This document shows, piece after piece, positions 24,633-33,700 of a stretch of DNA of 64,000 bases. Numbering within the stretch: position 1 is the first letter of the stretch; each line of letters starts with the position of its first letter. The DNA is from Desulfovibrio sp. (lineage in GTDB: Bacteria > Desulfobacterota > Desulfovibrionia > Desulfovibrionales > Desulfovibrionaceae). A program made the position numbers and the translations under genes. The notes under the pieces are model-generated. The model saw only the letters and a list, made by a program, of their open reading frames with translations. It did no database searches and was not told the origin of the DNA. The stretch covers positions 256,939-320,938 of the forward strand of contig NZ_WASP01000006.1 in the NCBI RefSeq assembly GCF_009712225.1, read 5' to 3'.

Positions 24633-25511
24633 TCACAACACATGCGCGTAAACGCGCCTGTTCTCTCCTTGCAGCATGGCGGCTGCCGCCTGCGATTCCA
24701 CGTGAGATTCGCGCGCGAAAAGCGCCACAATGCTCGAACCGCTACCGCTCATGGCAACGGCACAAGCTCCAAGGCGCAGCAAGTTCGCCTTGATTTCTGC
24801 AAGCTGTGGATGGCGTGAAAACACAACGGCCTCAAGGTCATTGTGAAGGTCCAAAGCAATCCGCACCCCGGAGAGAAAAGTTCCATTAGCCTTGCTTTCA
24901 GGCTTTGTCAAGCAATTTTGCCCAGGAATAGTGTTTGAAGCCCGCGTGCTGGCGTCATAATCAGCATATGCCTGTGGGGTTGAAGCATGAATATCAGGAC
25001 ATACCAGAACAAGGCGTATCCCCGCAAGCTCATCCGCCGCACATGGCTCGATTATTTCGCCAATACCCCTTACGCGGCACGGCGTGTTCCTGAGAAAAAA
25101 CGGCGTGTCTGCGCCAACTTTCAGTGCCACTGCGGCCAGCTCTTCGTCAGTCAGGGGAGCGGGCAGCCTTTTGTTGAGCCATTGCAGCAGGGCCGCAGCA
25201 TCGCTGCTGCCGCCACCAAGCCCGGCCCCGGTGGGAATGCCCTTGATGAGCCTGACCTCAAGCCCGGGCAGGCTGGGTACCCGCTCGGCCAGCGCGGCAT
25301 AGGCCTTTGTGAGCGTGTTATTCGCAAGGTCGATGCCCGGCGTGTCGCAGTGCACCACAATGCCACTTGCGCCTGTTTCGCTTATGTGCAGCCTGTCGCA
25401 GGGGCGGGGCAGAGGCCAGAAAAGCGAATCCAGCTCATGATAGCCGTTTTCACGCACGCCTGTGATTCGCAGACCAAGGTTGACCTTGCATCCGGCAACT
25501 ACAACACTCAT
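24633..25511 (-). CDS. ispE: 4-diphosphocytidyl-2-C-methyl-D-erythritol kinase
   Basis: 292 residues from ATG 25511 (MSVVVAGCKVNLGLRITG). This GHMP kinase phosphorylates CDP-methylerythritol in the non-mevalonate isoprenoid pathway. It shows the N-terminal KVNLGL with the invariant Lys9, the ATP loop PTGAGLGGGSSDAA (about 93-106), the catalytic Asp135 in GADTPFF, and the C-terminal MSGSGSSIVAL. It follows hslV by 22 bases and is directly followed by tRNA-Gln. Confidence 0.96.
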   Translation of the reverse strand: MSVVVAGCKVNLGLRITGVRENGYHELDSLFWPLPRPCDRLHISETGASGIVVHCDTPGIDLANNTLTKAYAALAERVPSLPGLEVRLIKGIPTGAGLGGGSSDAAALLQWLNKRLPAPLTDEELAAVALKVGADTPFFLRNTPCRVRGIGEIIEPCAADELAGIRLVLVCPDIHASTPQAYADYDASTRASNTIPGQNCLTKPESKANGTFLSGVRIALDLHNDLEAVVFSRHPQLAEIKANLLRLGACAVAMSGSGSSIVALFARESHVESQAAAAMLQGENRRVYAHVL

Positions 25512-25533
25512 GGGCTCTGGTCCTGATTGATGA

Positions 25534-26070
25534 TTACAGGGATTCAACCGTCAGGTTGCCGTTGGTGAACACGCAGATTTCAGAAGCGATGCTCATGGCC
25601 TCGCGGGCGATGGCTTCCGCATCCATATCGCTATGCCGCACCAGCGCACGGGCAGCAGCAAGGGCATAAGGCCCGCCGCTGCCAATGGCCGCAACATCGT
25701 CGTCGGGTTCGATGACGTCGCCCGTACCCGAAAGAACAAGGATATGCTCGTTGTCGGCCAGCAGCAGCATGGCCTCAAGCTTGCGCAGGTATTTGTCCTT
25801 GCGCCATTCCTTGGTCATTTCAACGGCGGCGCGAACCATGTTGCCGCGCAGCTCCTTGAGTTTGGCCTCAAAGAGCTCAAACAGGGTAAAGGCGTCGGCG
25901 GTGGCACCGGCAAAGCCCGCCAGAATCTTGCCATCATGCAGACGCCGCACCTTTTGCGCGCCGTGCTTCATGATCATGCTCTGGCCCATGGTCACCTGAC
26001 CGTCTCCGGCAATGGTCACCCGGCCGTTTTTTCTGACCGCCAGTATGGTTGTGGCATGTGTTTCCATCAT
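25534..26070 (-). CDS. hslV: HslV protease subunit of HslUV
   Basis: 178 residues. The proteolytic N-terminal threonine is Thr7 in [20 protein letters not shown], so six residues (MMETHA) must be removed to expose it, against one in E. coli. Other hallmarks are [28 protein letters not shown] and [14 protein letters not shown]. HslV needs the ATPase HslU, whose gene is not in this window. Its ATG shares one base with the TGA of the M48 protease gene, so the two proteolysis genes are translationally coupled. Heat-shock control is plausible given rpoH upstream on the same strand, but no promoter was identified. Confidence 0.96.
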   Translation of the reverse strand: MMETHATTILAVRKNGRVTIAGDGQVTMGQSMIMKHGAQKVRRLHDGKILAGFAGATADAFTLFELFEAKLKELRGNMVRAAVEMTKEWRKDKYLRKLEAMLLLADNEHILVLSGTGDVIEPDDDVAAIGSGGPYALAAARALVRHSDMDAEAIAREAMSIASEICVFTNGNLTVESL

Positions 26071-27479
26071 CAGTTTTTATCCCATATTTCCTTGCGCTCT
26101 TTGTAGGCTGCCTCCAGCTTCTGGAAATCGCGCGGGTTGGCAGACTTGCCAGACAAAGCCTTTGCCTGGTTAAAGTAGCGTTCGGCCTGTTTTTTGTTGT
26201 TGGAATACAGCGCGCTGTACGCCATGTGTATGTACGCCCCGGCAGTGTCGCCAACCTTGCCCAGAGAACGGGCGTAGGCCTCGTGAACCTCGGCGTCTTC
26301 GGGCACGTAGCGCAGCACATCCTTATAGTACTGCGAGGCCTGCGCCTGTTTGCCGGTTTCATCAAGCATGCGTGCGTAGAAAAACGCGGCCATGTAGTCG
26401 CGGGGGTCGAGGCGCATGGCCTGCCGCAGCAAACCGTCGGCGCGGCTCATGTCACCCTTGCGGTAGTGGAAGGCCCCGGCCTCGCGCAGCACGAGGGGGT
26501 CGTTGGGCGAAGCGGCAAGGGCCTCGTCAAAGGCCTTGTTGGCCTCGTTGACCCGGTTGATGCGGGCCAGCACAATGCCGCGCCCCATGCACGAAAGACC
26601 GTCCTTGCCAGAAAAGCGCTGCTGGGCCGCCTGCTCATCGCCATAGCGGGCCCACAAAAGTGTTTTTACACGGATAAAGCGGCTGTTGTCCTGCGTGCGT
26701 CCCTGCACAGACTTGCCCATGCCCTGTATGCGGGCCTGAAGCCCGTTGATGCGGTCGCCGATGGCGGGGTGGGTAGAAAGGTAGGTGGGCACGTTGGTAC
26801 CGCTCATCCAGCTTTTCTGGCGCAGCACCTTGAAGCCGTCCACCATGCCTTGAGGCGGGTAGCCCGCAGCCACAAGGTATTGCAGGCCGATCTGATCAGC
26901 TTCTGTTTCGTCTATGCGGCTATAGTTGAGCATGGCCGACTGCCCTGCGCCCAGTGCGCCCACGGCAATGGCGCCGCCGCTCGAGCCGCCCACGGCAACG
27001 CCAGCAATGGCCAGCAGCAGCGACCCAAGGGTCACGAACTGGGCGCGTTCAAGGCGCGAGGCCACATGGTGCTGGGTTACGTGCGCCAGTTCGTGGGCAA
27101 GCACGCCAGCCAGATCTTCCTCTTTTTCAAGGTTCATGATCAGGCCGGTGAACACGTACACATAGCCGCCGGGTATGGCAAAGGCGTTGAGCGAATTGTG
27201 CAGGATTACAGCCGCTTTGAAATTGAAAGGCTGCGGCGGAAGGCTTTTGGCCAGACGTTCCACGATGTGATTGACATAGAGGCTCACTTCCGGGTCTTCA
27301 ACAATACCCATATTTGAGCGGATCATTACGTCAAACTTGTGGCCCATCTCCTTTTCGTCCTTGATGGTGACACCGCCGAAAAAGAAGGCCTGGGCAGGCA
27401 CGGCCACAAGCTGGGCTGCCAGAAACGACAGCAGAACCAACAGCGCCATAACGCGGCGCACGGCAACACGGTGCAGCAT
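26070..27479 (-). CDS. Periplasmic M48 metalloprotease with TPRs (BepA-like)
   Basis: 469 residues from ATG 27479 with a signal peptide (about 1-31, ending PAQA). The zinc motif is HELAH at 129-133, with the third ligand region ETEAD about 60 residues later. The second half carries four or more TPR units. The plan matches BepA/YfgC, which acts as both protease and chaperone in outer-membrane protein and LPS-transporter assembly. A Gly/Ala/Ser-rich hydrophobic stretch follows HELAH, as in the family. It lies after the cysS terminator, and its stop overlaps the hslV start. The upstream extension to 27554 crosses that terminator and is rejected. Confidence 0.92.
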   Translation of the reverse strand: MLHRVAVRRVMALLVLLSFLAAQLVAVPAQAFFFGGVTIKDEKEMGHKFDVMIRSNMGIVEDPEVSLYVNHIVERLAKSLPPQPFNFKAAVILHNSLNAFAIPGGYVYVFTGLIMNLEKEEDLAGVLAHELAHVTQHHVASRLERAQFVTLGSLLLAIAGVAVGGSSGGAIAVGALGAGQSAMLNYSRIDETEADQIGLQYLVAAGYPPQGMVDGFKVLRQKSWMSGTNVPTYLSTHPAIGDRINGLQARIQGMGKSVQGRTQDNSRFIRVKTLLWARYGDEQAAQQRFSGKDGLSCMGRGIVLARINRVNEANKAFDEALAASPNDPLVLREAGAFHYRKGDMSRADGLLRQAMRLDPRDYMAAFFYARMLDETGKQAQASQYYKDVLRYVPEDAEVHEAYARSLGKVGDTAGAYIHMAYSALYSNNKKQAERYFNQAKALSGKSANPRDFQKLEAAYKERKEIWDKN

Positions 27480-27502
27480 GTCATCCTCACTGGGCCGCAG
27501 TA

Positions 27503-27531
27503 AAAAGGCCCGCGCCGAAAACCGACGCGGG
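27503..27531 (-). terminator. Terminator after cysS
   Basis: A 7-bp stem gcccgcg/cgcgggc (27508-27514 with 27525-27531) is followed on the minus strand by cctttttac. It lies directly after the cysS stop. Confidence 0.8.
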
Positions 27532-27538
27532 CTACGGC

Positions 27539-28990
27539 TTACTCCAGATCCCAAACCTGACCTTCGGGGGTATCGCGTACGCTCACGCCGAGGTCTGCAA
27601 TTTCCTGACGTAGCGAGTCCGAGCGGGCAAAATCCTTGCTGGCGCGGGCTTCCTGCCGGGCAAGCATGAGTTCTTCCACGCGGGCAACGTCAATATTCGC
27701 GCGGCGGGCGCGCTGGCTGCGCAGCTCGGCCAGAAAGACCTGCGGATCCTGACCAAAAAGGCCAAGGCGCTTGTCCCATTCCTGCGCACGGGCAAGAAAG
27801 TCCTGCAGCAGATCGCGCCCGGCTTCGCCGGCGCGCAGACCCTTGTCTTCAAGCAGGCGGTTTACAAGGCGCACCTGGGCAAAAACCTGCCCCAGAGCCT
27901 GGGCAGTGTTGATGTCGTCCTCAAGAGCGGCGTCAAAAGCCTTGGGCAGCGCGGCCCATTCCTCGGCCATTTCGGGCGGCAGAGGGGTCTTTTTCCACTT
28001 GTCGCGGGCAAGGGCCTTGCGGGCTTCGTGCAGGGCCGTGTACACGCGGTGCTGGGCTTTTTCCGCTTCGTCCATGCTATCGGCGGTAAAGTCGATGGGG
28101 CTGCGGTAGTGCTTGCCCAGCAGGAAAAAGCGCAGGGTTTCTGGCAGATAGTTTTCAAGAATATCGCGTATGGTCTTGAAGTTGCCGAGCGACTTGGACA
28201 TCTTTTCGGCATTTACCTGCACAAAACCGTTGTGCACCCAGTAGCGGGCCAGCGAGCATGCGCAGGCTGCCTCTGACTGGGCTATTTCGTTTTCGTGGTG
28301 CGGAAAGATGAGATCCTGCCCGCCGCCGTGGATATCCAGCGGCAGATAGGGCTGGCTCATGGCCGAACATTCAATGTGCCAGCCTGGGCGGCCCTTGCCC
28401 CAGGGGCTTTCCCAGAAGGGTTCGCCGGGTTTGGCGGCCTTCCACAGGGCGAAATCGAGCGGATCTTCCTTTTCTTCGCCGGGAGCCACGCGTGCGCCAG
28501 AAAGCAGGTCGTCGAGACTGCGGCCAGAGAGCTTGCCGTAGGGTTCGTAGGCACGCACCCTGAAATACACGTCGCCCGAGGGCGTGGAGTAGGCCTTGCC
28601 CGATTCGATCAGGGTAGAGCAGATGGCCTGAATCTGCGGAATATAATCGGTGGCGCGGGGTTCTTCATCCGCGCGCAGCACGCCAAGGCGGTCCATGTCT
28701 TCATGGAAAGCGGTGATGTAGGTCTGGGCCACCTCGCGCCAGTCGCGGCCTTCCTTGTTGGCGCGGTTGATGATTTTATCATCCACGTCGGTAAAGTTGC
28801 GCACAAAGCGCACTTCAAGGCCCATATGGCGCAGCTGCCGCGAAAGCACATCAAAAACAAGGGCCGAACGGGCGTGGCCTATGTGGCAAAGGTCATAGGC
28901 CGTGATGCCGCAAACATACATGTTTGCCTTGCCCGCCTGCGCGGGAACGAACTCTTCTTTTTTACGGCCCAGGGTATTGTAGATCAGCAT
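27539..28990 (-). CDS. cysS: Cysteinyl-tRNA synthetase
   Basis: 483 residues, class I. The HIGH motif is [13 protein letters not shown] (His36-Ile-Gly-His39), with the zinc-ligand Cys27 in VCGIT and another in [25 protein letters not shown] is the signature that recognises cysteine. The KMSKS loop is [10 protein letters not shown], and the DALR helical domain follows. Length is typical (460-490). It starts 9 bases after rpiB and ends with a terminator, closing a likely rpoH-to-cysS transcription block. Confidence 0.97.
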   Translation of the reverse strand: MLIYNTLGRKKEEFVPAQAGKANMYVCGITAYDLCHIGHARSALVFDVLSRQLRHMGLEVRFVRNFTDVDDKIINRANKEGRDWREVAQTYITAFHEDMDRLGVLRADEEPRATDYIPQIQAICSTLIESGKAYSTPSGDVYFRVRAYEPYGKLSGRSLDDLLSGARVAPGEEKEDPLDFALWKAAKPGEPFWESPWGKGRPGWHIECSAMSQPYLPLDIHGGGQDLIFPHHENEIAQSEAACACSLARYWVHNGFVQVNAEKMSKSLGNFKTIRDILENYLPETLRFFLLGKHYRSPIDFTADSMDEAEKAQHRVYTALHEARKALARDKWKKTPLPPEMAEEWAALPKAFDAALEDDINTAQALGQVFAQVRLVNRLLEDKGLRAGEAGRDLLQDFLARAQEWDKRLGLFGQDPQVFLAELRSQRARRANIDVARVEELMLARQEARASKDFARSDSLRQEIADLGVSVRDTPEGQVWDLE

Positions 28991-28999
28991 GTATGTCCC

Positions 29000-29443
29000 T
29001 TACCCGGCCTGGCCGGGAAGATTGATCATGTCGATGCGGCGCTGATGCCTGCCGCCCTCAAACGAACCTTCGAGAAAAGCCTCAACAATGGCTTGCGCCA
29101 GTTCCACGCCAATGATGCGCGCACCAAGGCAAAGCACGTTGGCATTGTTGTGCTGGCGTGAAAGACGGGCCTGCAGTTCGGTGGCGCACAGAGCCGCACG
29201 GATGCCAGCGTGACGGTTGGCGGCAATGGAAATGCCTATGCCCGTACCGCAGATAAGAATGCCCGTACCCTGTTCCTTTTCAACAGCGGTGCACAGCTTG
29301 TGGGCCAGCACGGGGTAGTCGCAGCTGTCGGTGGAATTGGTTCCCTCATCCACCACATTGATGCCCTTTTGGGCAAGAAACTGCACAAGGTGTGTTTTCA
29401 GCGCGTAGCCCGCGTGGTCTGAGGCAATATGAATGGTTTGCAT
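29000..29443 (-). CDS. rpiB: Ribose-5-phosphate isomerase B
   Basis: 147 residues of the LacAB/RpiB fold, interconverting ribose 5-phosphate and ribulose 5-phosphate. Motifs are IASDHAGYALK at the start, the STDSCDYPVLAH metal-free active-site region, CGTGIGISIAANR and LSRQHNNANVLCLGAR. A ribosome site AGGAGC precedes ATG 29443. It lies 123 bases after the LolB-like gene, and cysS follows within 9 bases. Confidence 0.95.
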   Translation of the reverse strand: MQTIHIASDHAGYALKTHLVQFLAQKGINVVDEGTNSTDSCDYPVLAHKLCTAVEKEQGTGILICGTGIGISIAANRHAGIRAALCATELQARLSRQHNNANVLCLGARIIGVELAQAIVEAFLEGSFEGGRHQRRIDMINLPGQAG

Positions 29444-29566
29444 ACGTGCTCCTGCAAAGTTGCGGGCGGTGCGTCCGGACTGGCCGAACGCACCGCTTGG
29501 TGTCTGTAGGCATACTGCCCTGATGCTGTCTGCACCTGAAAAGGGCTTTGAGGCAAAGGGCAGAGG

Positions 29567-30352
29567 CTATGGCTGCTGCTTGAACTTGGCAAGGGGCAGC
29601 AGGGGTGCGTCTTCAGGAAGGGGTAAGGCCATTTGCTCTTTTGTAAAGGGCTGAGAAACCTTTTCCCTTTCCTTGATAAGCACAATGGCGCGCTTGCCGT
29701 TACTGTGCGCAAGATTCAGGCGGCGGGGCAGCGGCGTGGGGTCGTCGGAGTACAGAATTTCCATGCTCCAGCCCTTGCCGTTGGCCTGTTCCTGCCATTC
29801 AACGGGCAGACCCTGCTCGTTGAGGGTCACGCGGCCACCGGGTTGACCCTGAAGGTCGTAAATGGCCTTGCCGTCTGCAGTGAAGGCGGTGCTTTCAAAC
29901 TGCTTGCCAAACACGGCAGCGTACCTGCCGTTGAGCAGGTCGGCCAGATGCACAAGGTTAAAGGGCACCGGCACGCCCACCTGCAACAGGGGCTTGGTTG
30001 CGCCCTGATAGAAGTAGGCCTTGTTTTCGCTGGGGCTGTAAACAAGGAAATGCTGGCCGTCTTCAAGAATCTTGGCAACGGTCGTGCCCACGCCAGCCAT
30101 CACATCCAGACGCAGCTGGCGCTGGCTGTTGCCCCAGAACAGGGCTGTTACGCGCCTGGTGTCACCCTCTGTACCAAAACGCAGACTCAGCTGCAGGCGG
30201 TAGGGCTCGGACTTGTCAACAGCGCCAAGGGCGGCAAATTTTTGCCAGCGCTGCTCAAGAACTGCGCGATTTTCAGGCGAGGTTTGCAGCACAGGCTGAC
30301 GGGCGCACGCGCAGAGCAGCGCCAGACAACAGAAGATGATGATTTTTTTCAT
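29567..30352 (-). CDS. Predicted outer-membrane lipoprotein, LolB-like
   Basis: 261 residues with a lipoprotein signal peptide and lipobox LLCAC (Cys15 or Cys17 region). The mature part is a beta-rich single domain: RVTALFWGNSQRQLRLDVMAGVGTTVAKILEDG, followed by FNLVHLADLLNGRY, a pattern seen in LolB and the related DUF4292 group, where a curved sheet binds acyl chains. LolB inserts lipoproteins into the outer membrane. Identity as LolB is likely but not certain. Start ATG 30352 overlaps the TPR lipoprotein stop by 4 bases, so both lipoproteins are made together. Confidence 0.72.
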   Translation of the reverse strand: MKKIIIFCCLALLCACARQPVLQTSPENRAVLEQRWQKFAALGAVDKSEPYRLQLSLRFGTEGDTRRVTALFWGNSQRQLRLDVMAGVGTTVAKILEDGQHFLVYSPSENKAYFYQGATKPLLQVGVPVPFNLVHLADLLNGRYAAVFGKQFESTAFTADGKAIYDLQGQPGGRVTLNEQGLPVEWQEQANGKGWSMEILYSDDPTPLPRRLNLAHSNGKRAIVLIKEREKVSQPFTKEQMALPLPEDAPLLPLAKFKQQP

Positions 30353-32133
30353 AGGTTTGAAAGCCGCTGCCGCAATGCTTCCGCATTGTCGGGTTTGAGT
30401 TCCATGGCCTTTTGATAGGCAGTACGAGCCTCGTCCTTAAGACCGGCCCGCGCGGCGATATCGCCATAGTGCTCCCATATGGAGGCATCCGTATGCTCGT
30501 CCAGCGTAACGGCGCGGCGGATTTCCTTCAGGGCGTCATCAATTTTACCGGCCTTGTAGTAGGCCCAGGCCAGAGAGTCCACAATGTAGGACTGGTTGGG
30601 TGCGATTTCGTTGGCCCGCACAAGCAGGGTCATGGCGCGGTCAAGATCGCGGTTTTCCTCGGCAAGGGTGTAGCCTACATAGTTGAGGGCCTGATAATTG
30701 TCGGGGTGCAGCGCGAGAAGCTGTTCCATGGTTTTGAAAGCGGCCTTTTTATCGCCAGTCTCATCCTGCAGCGAACCGAGCAAAAAGCACATTTCCGCAT
30801 TGTTGGGCCAGCGTTTGGCGGCCTTTTGGGCGGTTTCAAGCGCCTGCTTCATCTGCTTCTGGCGGGCAAGCAGGCGCACTTCAACTTCCACCAGTTCGGA
30901 AGAATCGGGGTTGGCCTGCGCGGCCTTGCGCACGGTGCCCAGCGCTTCGGCGTCACGTCCGGCCTCGGTCAGCAGCTGCACGCGCAGCATTTCGCCGCGT
31001 ACAGCCGCCTTGCTTGTGGCGGGAATCTTGTCGAGCCACGAAAAAGCCAGATCAAGGTCGCGGCGCTGGTCGTAGGCCAGTTCTGCCAGCAGCAGATACA
31101 CGTCCATGGGCGCATCGCCCTGGGCCACAATCTGCTTGAGCAGACTTTCTGCCTGCAAAAAGTGGCGGGAATCCATAAACATGCTGGCGACAGTAAGGCG
31201 GAAGGGAGTGCTTTCCGGCCCCTGCTGCATGTACTTGAGCGCCTTTTCGGGCTGGCCCATGCGCAGCGAAATGTTCACCAGACGCAGCAGCACATCCTGC
31301 GTGGAAAAATTGAGCTTGAGCAGCTTTTCGTACATGCCGCGCGCAGCCTTGAGATCGGGCTTTTGCTCATAAATGAAGGCAAGCTCGGCCATAGCCTCCA
31401 CAAAATCGGGCATGTCCTTGATGGCGCGCTGCAGGTAGGTCACGGCCTCGTTGGGCCTGTCCATACCTATGAGCGCGCGGGCGTGGTAATAGTCCACAAG
31501 GGGGGTGCGCTGCTTGCCGGTAACGCTGTTGAGCAGCTTTTCCGCCTCTGGGTACTGCTTGCTTTTGACCAGCAGCAGGGCCAGCTCCATGCGGGCATCC
31601 ACAGATTCGGGATGCTTCTTGAGATATTCGCGCATGAGCTTGACGCCAAGCTCGGGCGAACCTTTTTCCATAAGGGCTTCTGCATAGAGCAGGTTGAGCG
31701 AGATATCGTCGGGCCAGACGCTGAGGGCCTGTTCCATAACCATGGCCGCGTGGGGCGACTTGCGGCTCAGCAGCCATACGCCGCCCTCAAGCCAGATATT
31801 GACTGGCATGTGCGCCTTGGCAAGCAGGGGAGACGCCGCCGCAAGGGCGTTGTCATCCTCGTTGTTCATGGCCTGCGCAAATACAAGAAAAGCGTAGGTA
31901 TTGAGCGCGTTGGGCGAAAGCTCGGCTTCGACCGGGCGCAGCGAAACGCCCTTTAGATCGAGCTTTTGGGCTTTTGCTGTGTCCGCAGGAGCGGAAGATT
32001 CCGCTGCGGGCGCATCCGATTTGTCGGCAGCCTGGTGGCGCGAGCCAGAGCAGCCGCCGCAGCCAAGCAGTGAAAACGAGGTGGCGGCGGTAAGGGCCAG
32101 GGCGCACAGCAGCGCAACGTGGTTACGTTTCAT
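30349..32133 (-). CDS. TPR-repeat lipoprotein
   Basis: 594 residues from ATG 32133 (MKRNHVALLCALALTA) with a lipoprotein signal and lipobox LLGC. After an Ala/Ser/Asp linker (about 35-60), nearly the whole mature protein is TPR repeats (about 12), for example LNLLYAEALMEKGSPELGVKLM and ALNYVGYTLAEENRDLDRAM. It probably scaffolds envelope assembly at the outer membrane; the coupled LolB-like gene supports this. It starts 1 base after the rpoH stop region, so it is in the rpoH operon. An upstream extension to 32181 runs inside rpoH and is rejected. Confidence 0.88.
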   Translation of the reverse strand: MKRNHVALLCALALTAATSFSLLGCGGCSGSRHQAADKSDAPAAESSAPADTAKAQKLDLKGVSLRPVEAELSPNALNTYAFLVFAQAMNNEDDNALAAASPLLAKAHMPVNIWLEGGVWLLSRKSPHAAMVMEQALSVWPDDISLNLLYAEALMEKGSPELGVKLMREYLKKHPESVDARMELALLLVKSKQYPEAEKLLNSVTGKQRTPLVDYYHARALIGMDRPNEAVTYLQRAIKDMPDFVEAMAELAFIYEQKPDLKAARGMYEKLLKLNFSTQDVLLRLVNISLRMGQPEKALKYMQQGPESTPFRLTVASMFMDSRHFLQAESLLKQIVAQGDAPMDVYLLLAELAYDQRRDLDLAFSWLDKIPATSKAAVRGEMLRVQLLTEAGRDAEALGTVRKAAQANPDSSELVEVEVRLLARQKQMKQALETAQKAAKRWPNNAEMCFLLGSLQDETGDKKAAFKTMEQLLALHPDNYQALNYVGYTLAEENRDLDRAMTLLVRANEIAPNQSYIVDSLAWAYYKAGKIDDALKEIRRAVTLDEHTDASIWEHYGDIAARAGLKDEARTAYQKAMELKPDNAEALRQRLSNL

Positions 32134-32134
32134 A

Positions 32135-33403
32135 TCAGGATTGTATCCATGTGTCTGAAAAGTCCTTGATATCCACAGCAAGATGCTGCCGGATTTTTTC
32201 CAGCAGCCGCGCCTCCAGCTGGCGAACGCGTTCCCGCGTGACGTTATACCGTTCGCCTATCTCGCGCAAGGTTACCGGCTCGTCCGTGAGCAGGCGATTA
32301 TGCAGAATATACAGCTCTTTTTCGTTCAGCTTGGGCAGTATGGTTTTGAGTTTGCTGCGCACAAGCCCGGCGATTTCGTCGCTGGCAAGGCTGTCTTCAA
32401 TACCGGGGCCCAGCGCGGGCAAAAAGTCCATGCGCGTCGCGCCGCCAGCGTCTTCACCCACCGGCACGTTGAGCGACATGTCGGTAGATGCCAGGCGCTG
32501 GTCCATCTCGTTGATCTGGTCTTCCGTCACGCCGAGACGCTCGGAGAGCATGGCGGCGTCGGGGTCAAAACCCTGCACGATGAGCTTTTGCCGCTCGCGG
32601 TTCAGGTTGTAGAACAGCTTGCGCTGCACCTGGGTTGTGCCGATCTTGACCATGCGCCAGTTGTCCATGATGAACTTGAGAATGTAGGCCTTGATCCAGA
32701 AGGAGGCGTAGTACGAAAACTTGATGCCCTTGTCGGGGTCAAACTTGTTGACCGCGCGCATGAGCCCAACGTTGCCCTCCTGCACCAGATCAAGCACGTT
32801 CTGCATCCAGCGGCGCTGAAAATCCATGGCAATGCGCACCACAAGGCGCAAATGCGATGAAACAAGCCGAAAGGCGGCGTCCGCGTCGTTGTGGTCGCGT
32901 ACGCGCAGGGCCAGTTCGTGTTCTTCATCGGGCTTGAGCAGAGGGAAGCGGCTCACTTCACGCAGGTACATGTGCAGGCTGTCGCGCGTGCCAACAGCGG
33001 GCAGACGGGTAGTGGACGGCGCAGGCAGGCCATCCCTATCGTCGGCGTCCAGCACAAGGGGGTCGAGGTCGTGGTCGTCGGCTTCATCAAGGTCAATGTC
33101 TACATCCGTGGCACCATCCACCAGCGAATCGTCGTCTTCCTGCGCGTCGGCCACGGAATCAGCGGCAACTTCCCTTACTTCAGCGCCGTCAATATCGAGA
33201 ATATTTTTTTCCGCCGCTTTTTTTCCACCAGAGCGCGCACGCGTGGCAGGGGCCGCAGCGCGTGTGCCACCAGCGGTGGAAGTGGCCCGTTTGCGCGCCT
33301 TGGGAGCATCGAGAATTTCCACCTCGGGGGTGGAAATTTCAGATTCCTCCGCTTTTTTGGCGCGGCGTGGGCTTGGGGGAACTATCGGACTATCTTTTTT
33401 CAT
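32135..33403 (-). CDS. rpoH: RNA polymerase sigma-32-type factor with long N-terminal extension
   Basis: 422 residues against about 285 for E. coli RpoH. Residues 1-140 are an added domain: a basic Lys/Arg/Ala-rich part (about 10-65) and then a very acidic part (about 85-125). The sigma core starts at [17 protein letters not shown]: region 2 ([28 protein letters not shown] and the -10-reading [13 protein letters not shown]), the RpoH box VQRKLFYNL near 259-267, and region 4.2 helix-turn-helix ([19 protein letters not shown]). The RpoH box supports sigma-32 over sigma-70. The TPR and LolB-like lipoprotein genes follow almost without a gap. Confidence 0.92.
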   Translation of the reverse strand: MKKDSPIVPPSPRRAKKAEESEISTPEVEILDAPKARKRATSTAGGTRAAAPATRARSGGKKAAEKNILDIDGAEVREVAADSVADAQEDDDSLVDGATDVDIDLDEADDHDLDPLVLDADDRDGLPAPSTTRLPAVGTRDSLHMYLREVSRFPLLKPDEEHELALRVRDHNDADAAFRLVSSHLRLVVRIAMDFQRRWMQNVLDLVQEGNVGLMRAVNKFDPDKGIKFSYYASFWIKAYILKFIMDNWRMVKIGTTQVQRKLFYNLNRERQKLIVQGFDPDAAMLSERLGVTEDQINEMDQRLASTDMSLNVPVGEDAGGATRMDFLPALGPGIEDSLASDEIAGLVRSKLKTILPKLNEKELYILHNRLLTDEPVTLREIGERYNVTRERVRQLEARLLEKIRQHLAVDIKDFSDTWIQS

Positions 33404-33452
33404 GATATTTATACTTGATAATCGCGGCCCGTAACTGGCCGCAATGTTTGAT

Positions 33453-33479
33453 GCTATAGTTTTGGTTTGTTCTTTTCAA
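33453..33479 (-). promoter_or_regulatory. Candidate promoter of the rpoH operon
   Basis: On the minus strand TTGAAA (33474-33479) is followed after 15 bases by TATAGC (33453-33458), 50 bases upstream of the rpoH start. The spacing is short for sigma-70, so the call is tentative. The rest of the 33404-33700 divergent region holds leader DNA for rpoH and metH and no gene. Confidence 0.4.
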
Positions 33480-33700
33480 TGTTTTTCAGTAGTAAAAGGC
33501 CTGCCGGGTTCTACGGTATGGCTTATTTTGTTGGCTCCGGCGGCACACAGCCCCGGTTCCGGCTTGCGTGTCCAGGCTCGCTAAAAATGCAGGGCTGGCG
33601 GCCGCAAACAACCGAAGCCCCACCATACAGGTAATGCAGGCGGAAGGCAAAGGTGCTCTTTTGCCTGCGGCAGGTGTGCTGGGAACAGAGCGAGACGACG

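Noticed and set aside
26049..27317. 422-codon plus-strand frame opposite the M48 protease
   Set aside because: Antisense shadow without ribosome site or motifs.
30412..31956. 514-codon plus-strand frame opposite the TPR lipoprotein
   Set aside because: Rich in His, Gly and Gln as expected for antisense of Leu/Ala-rich TPRs. The minus-strand gene is well supported.
33560..33700. Possible cobalamin or SAM/SAH riboswitch before metH
   Set aside because: No B12-box or other recognised core motif, and the space of about 140 bases is too short for a full cobalamin riboswitch.
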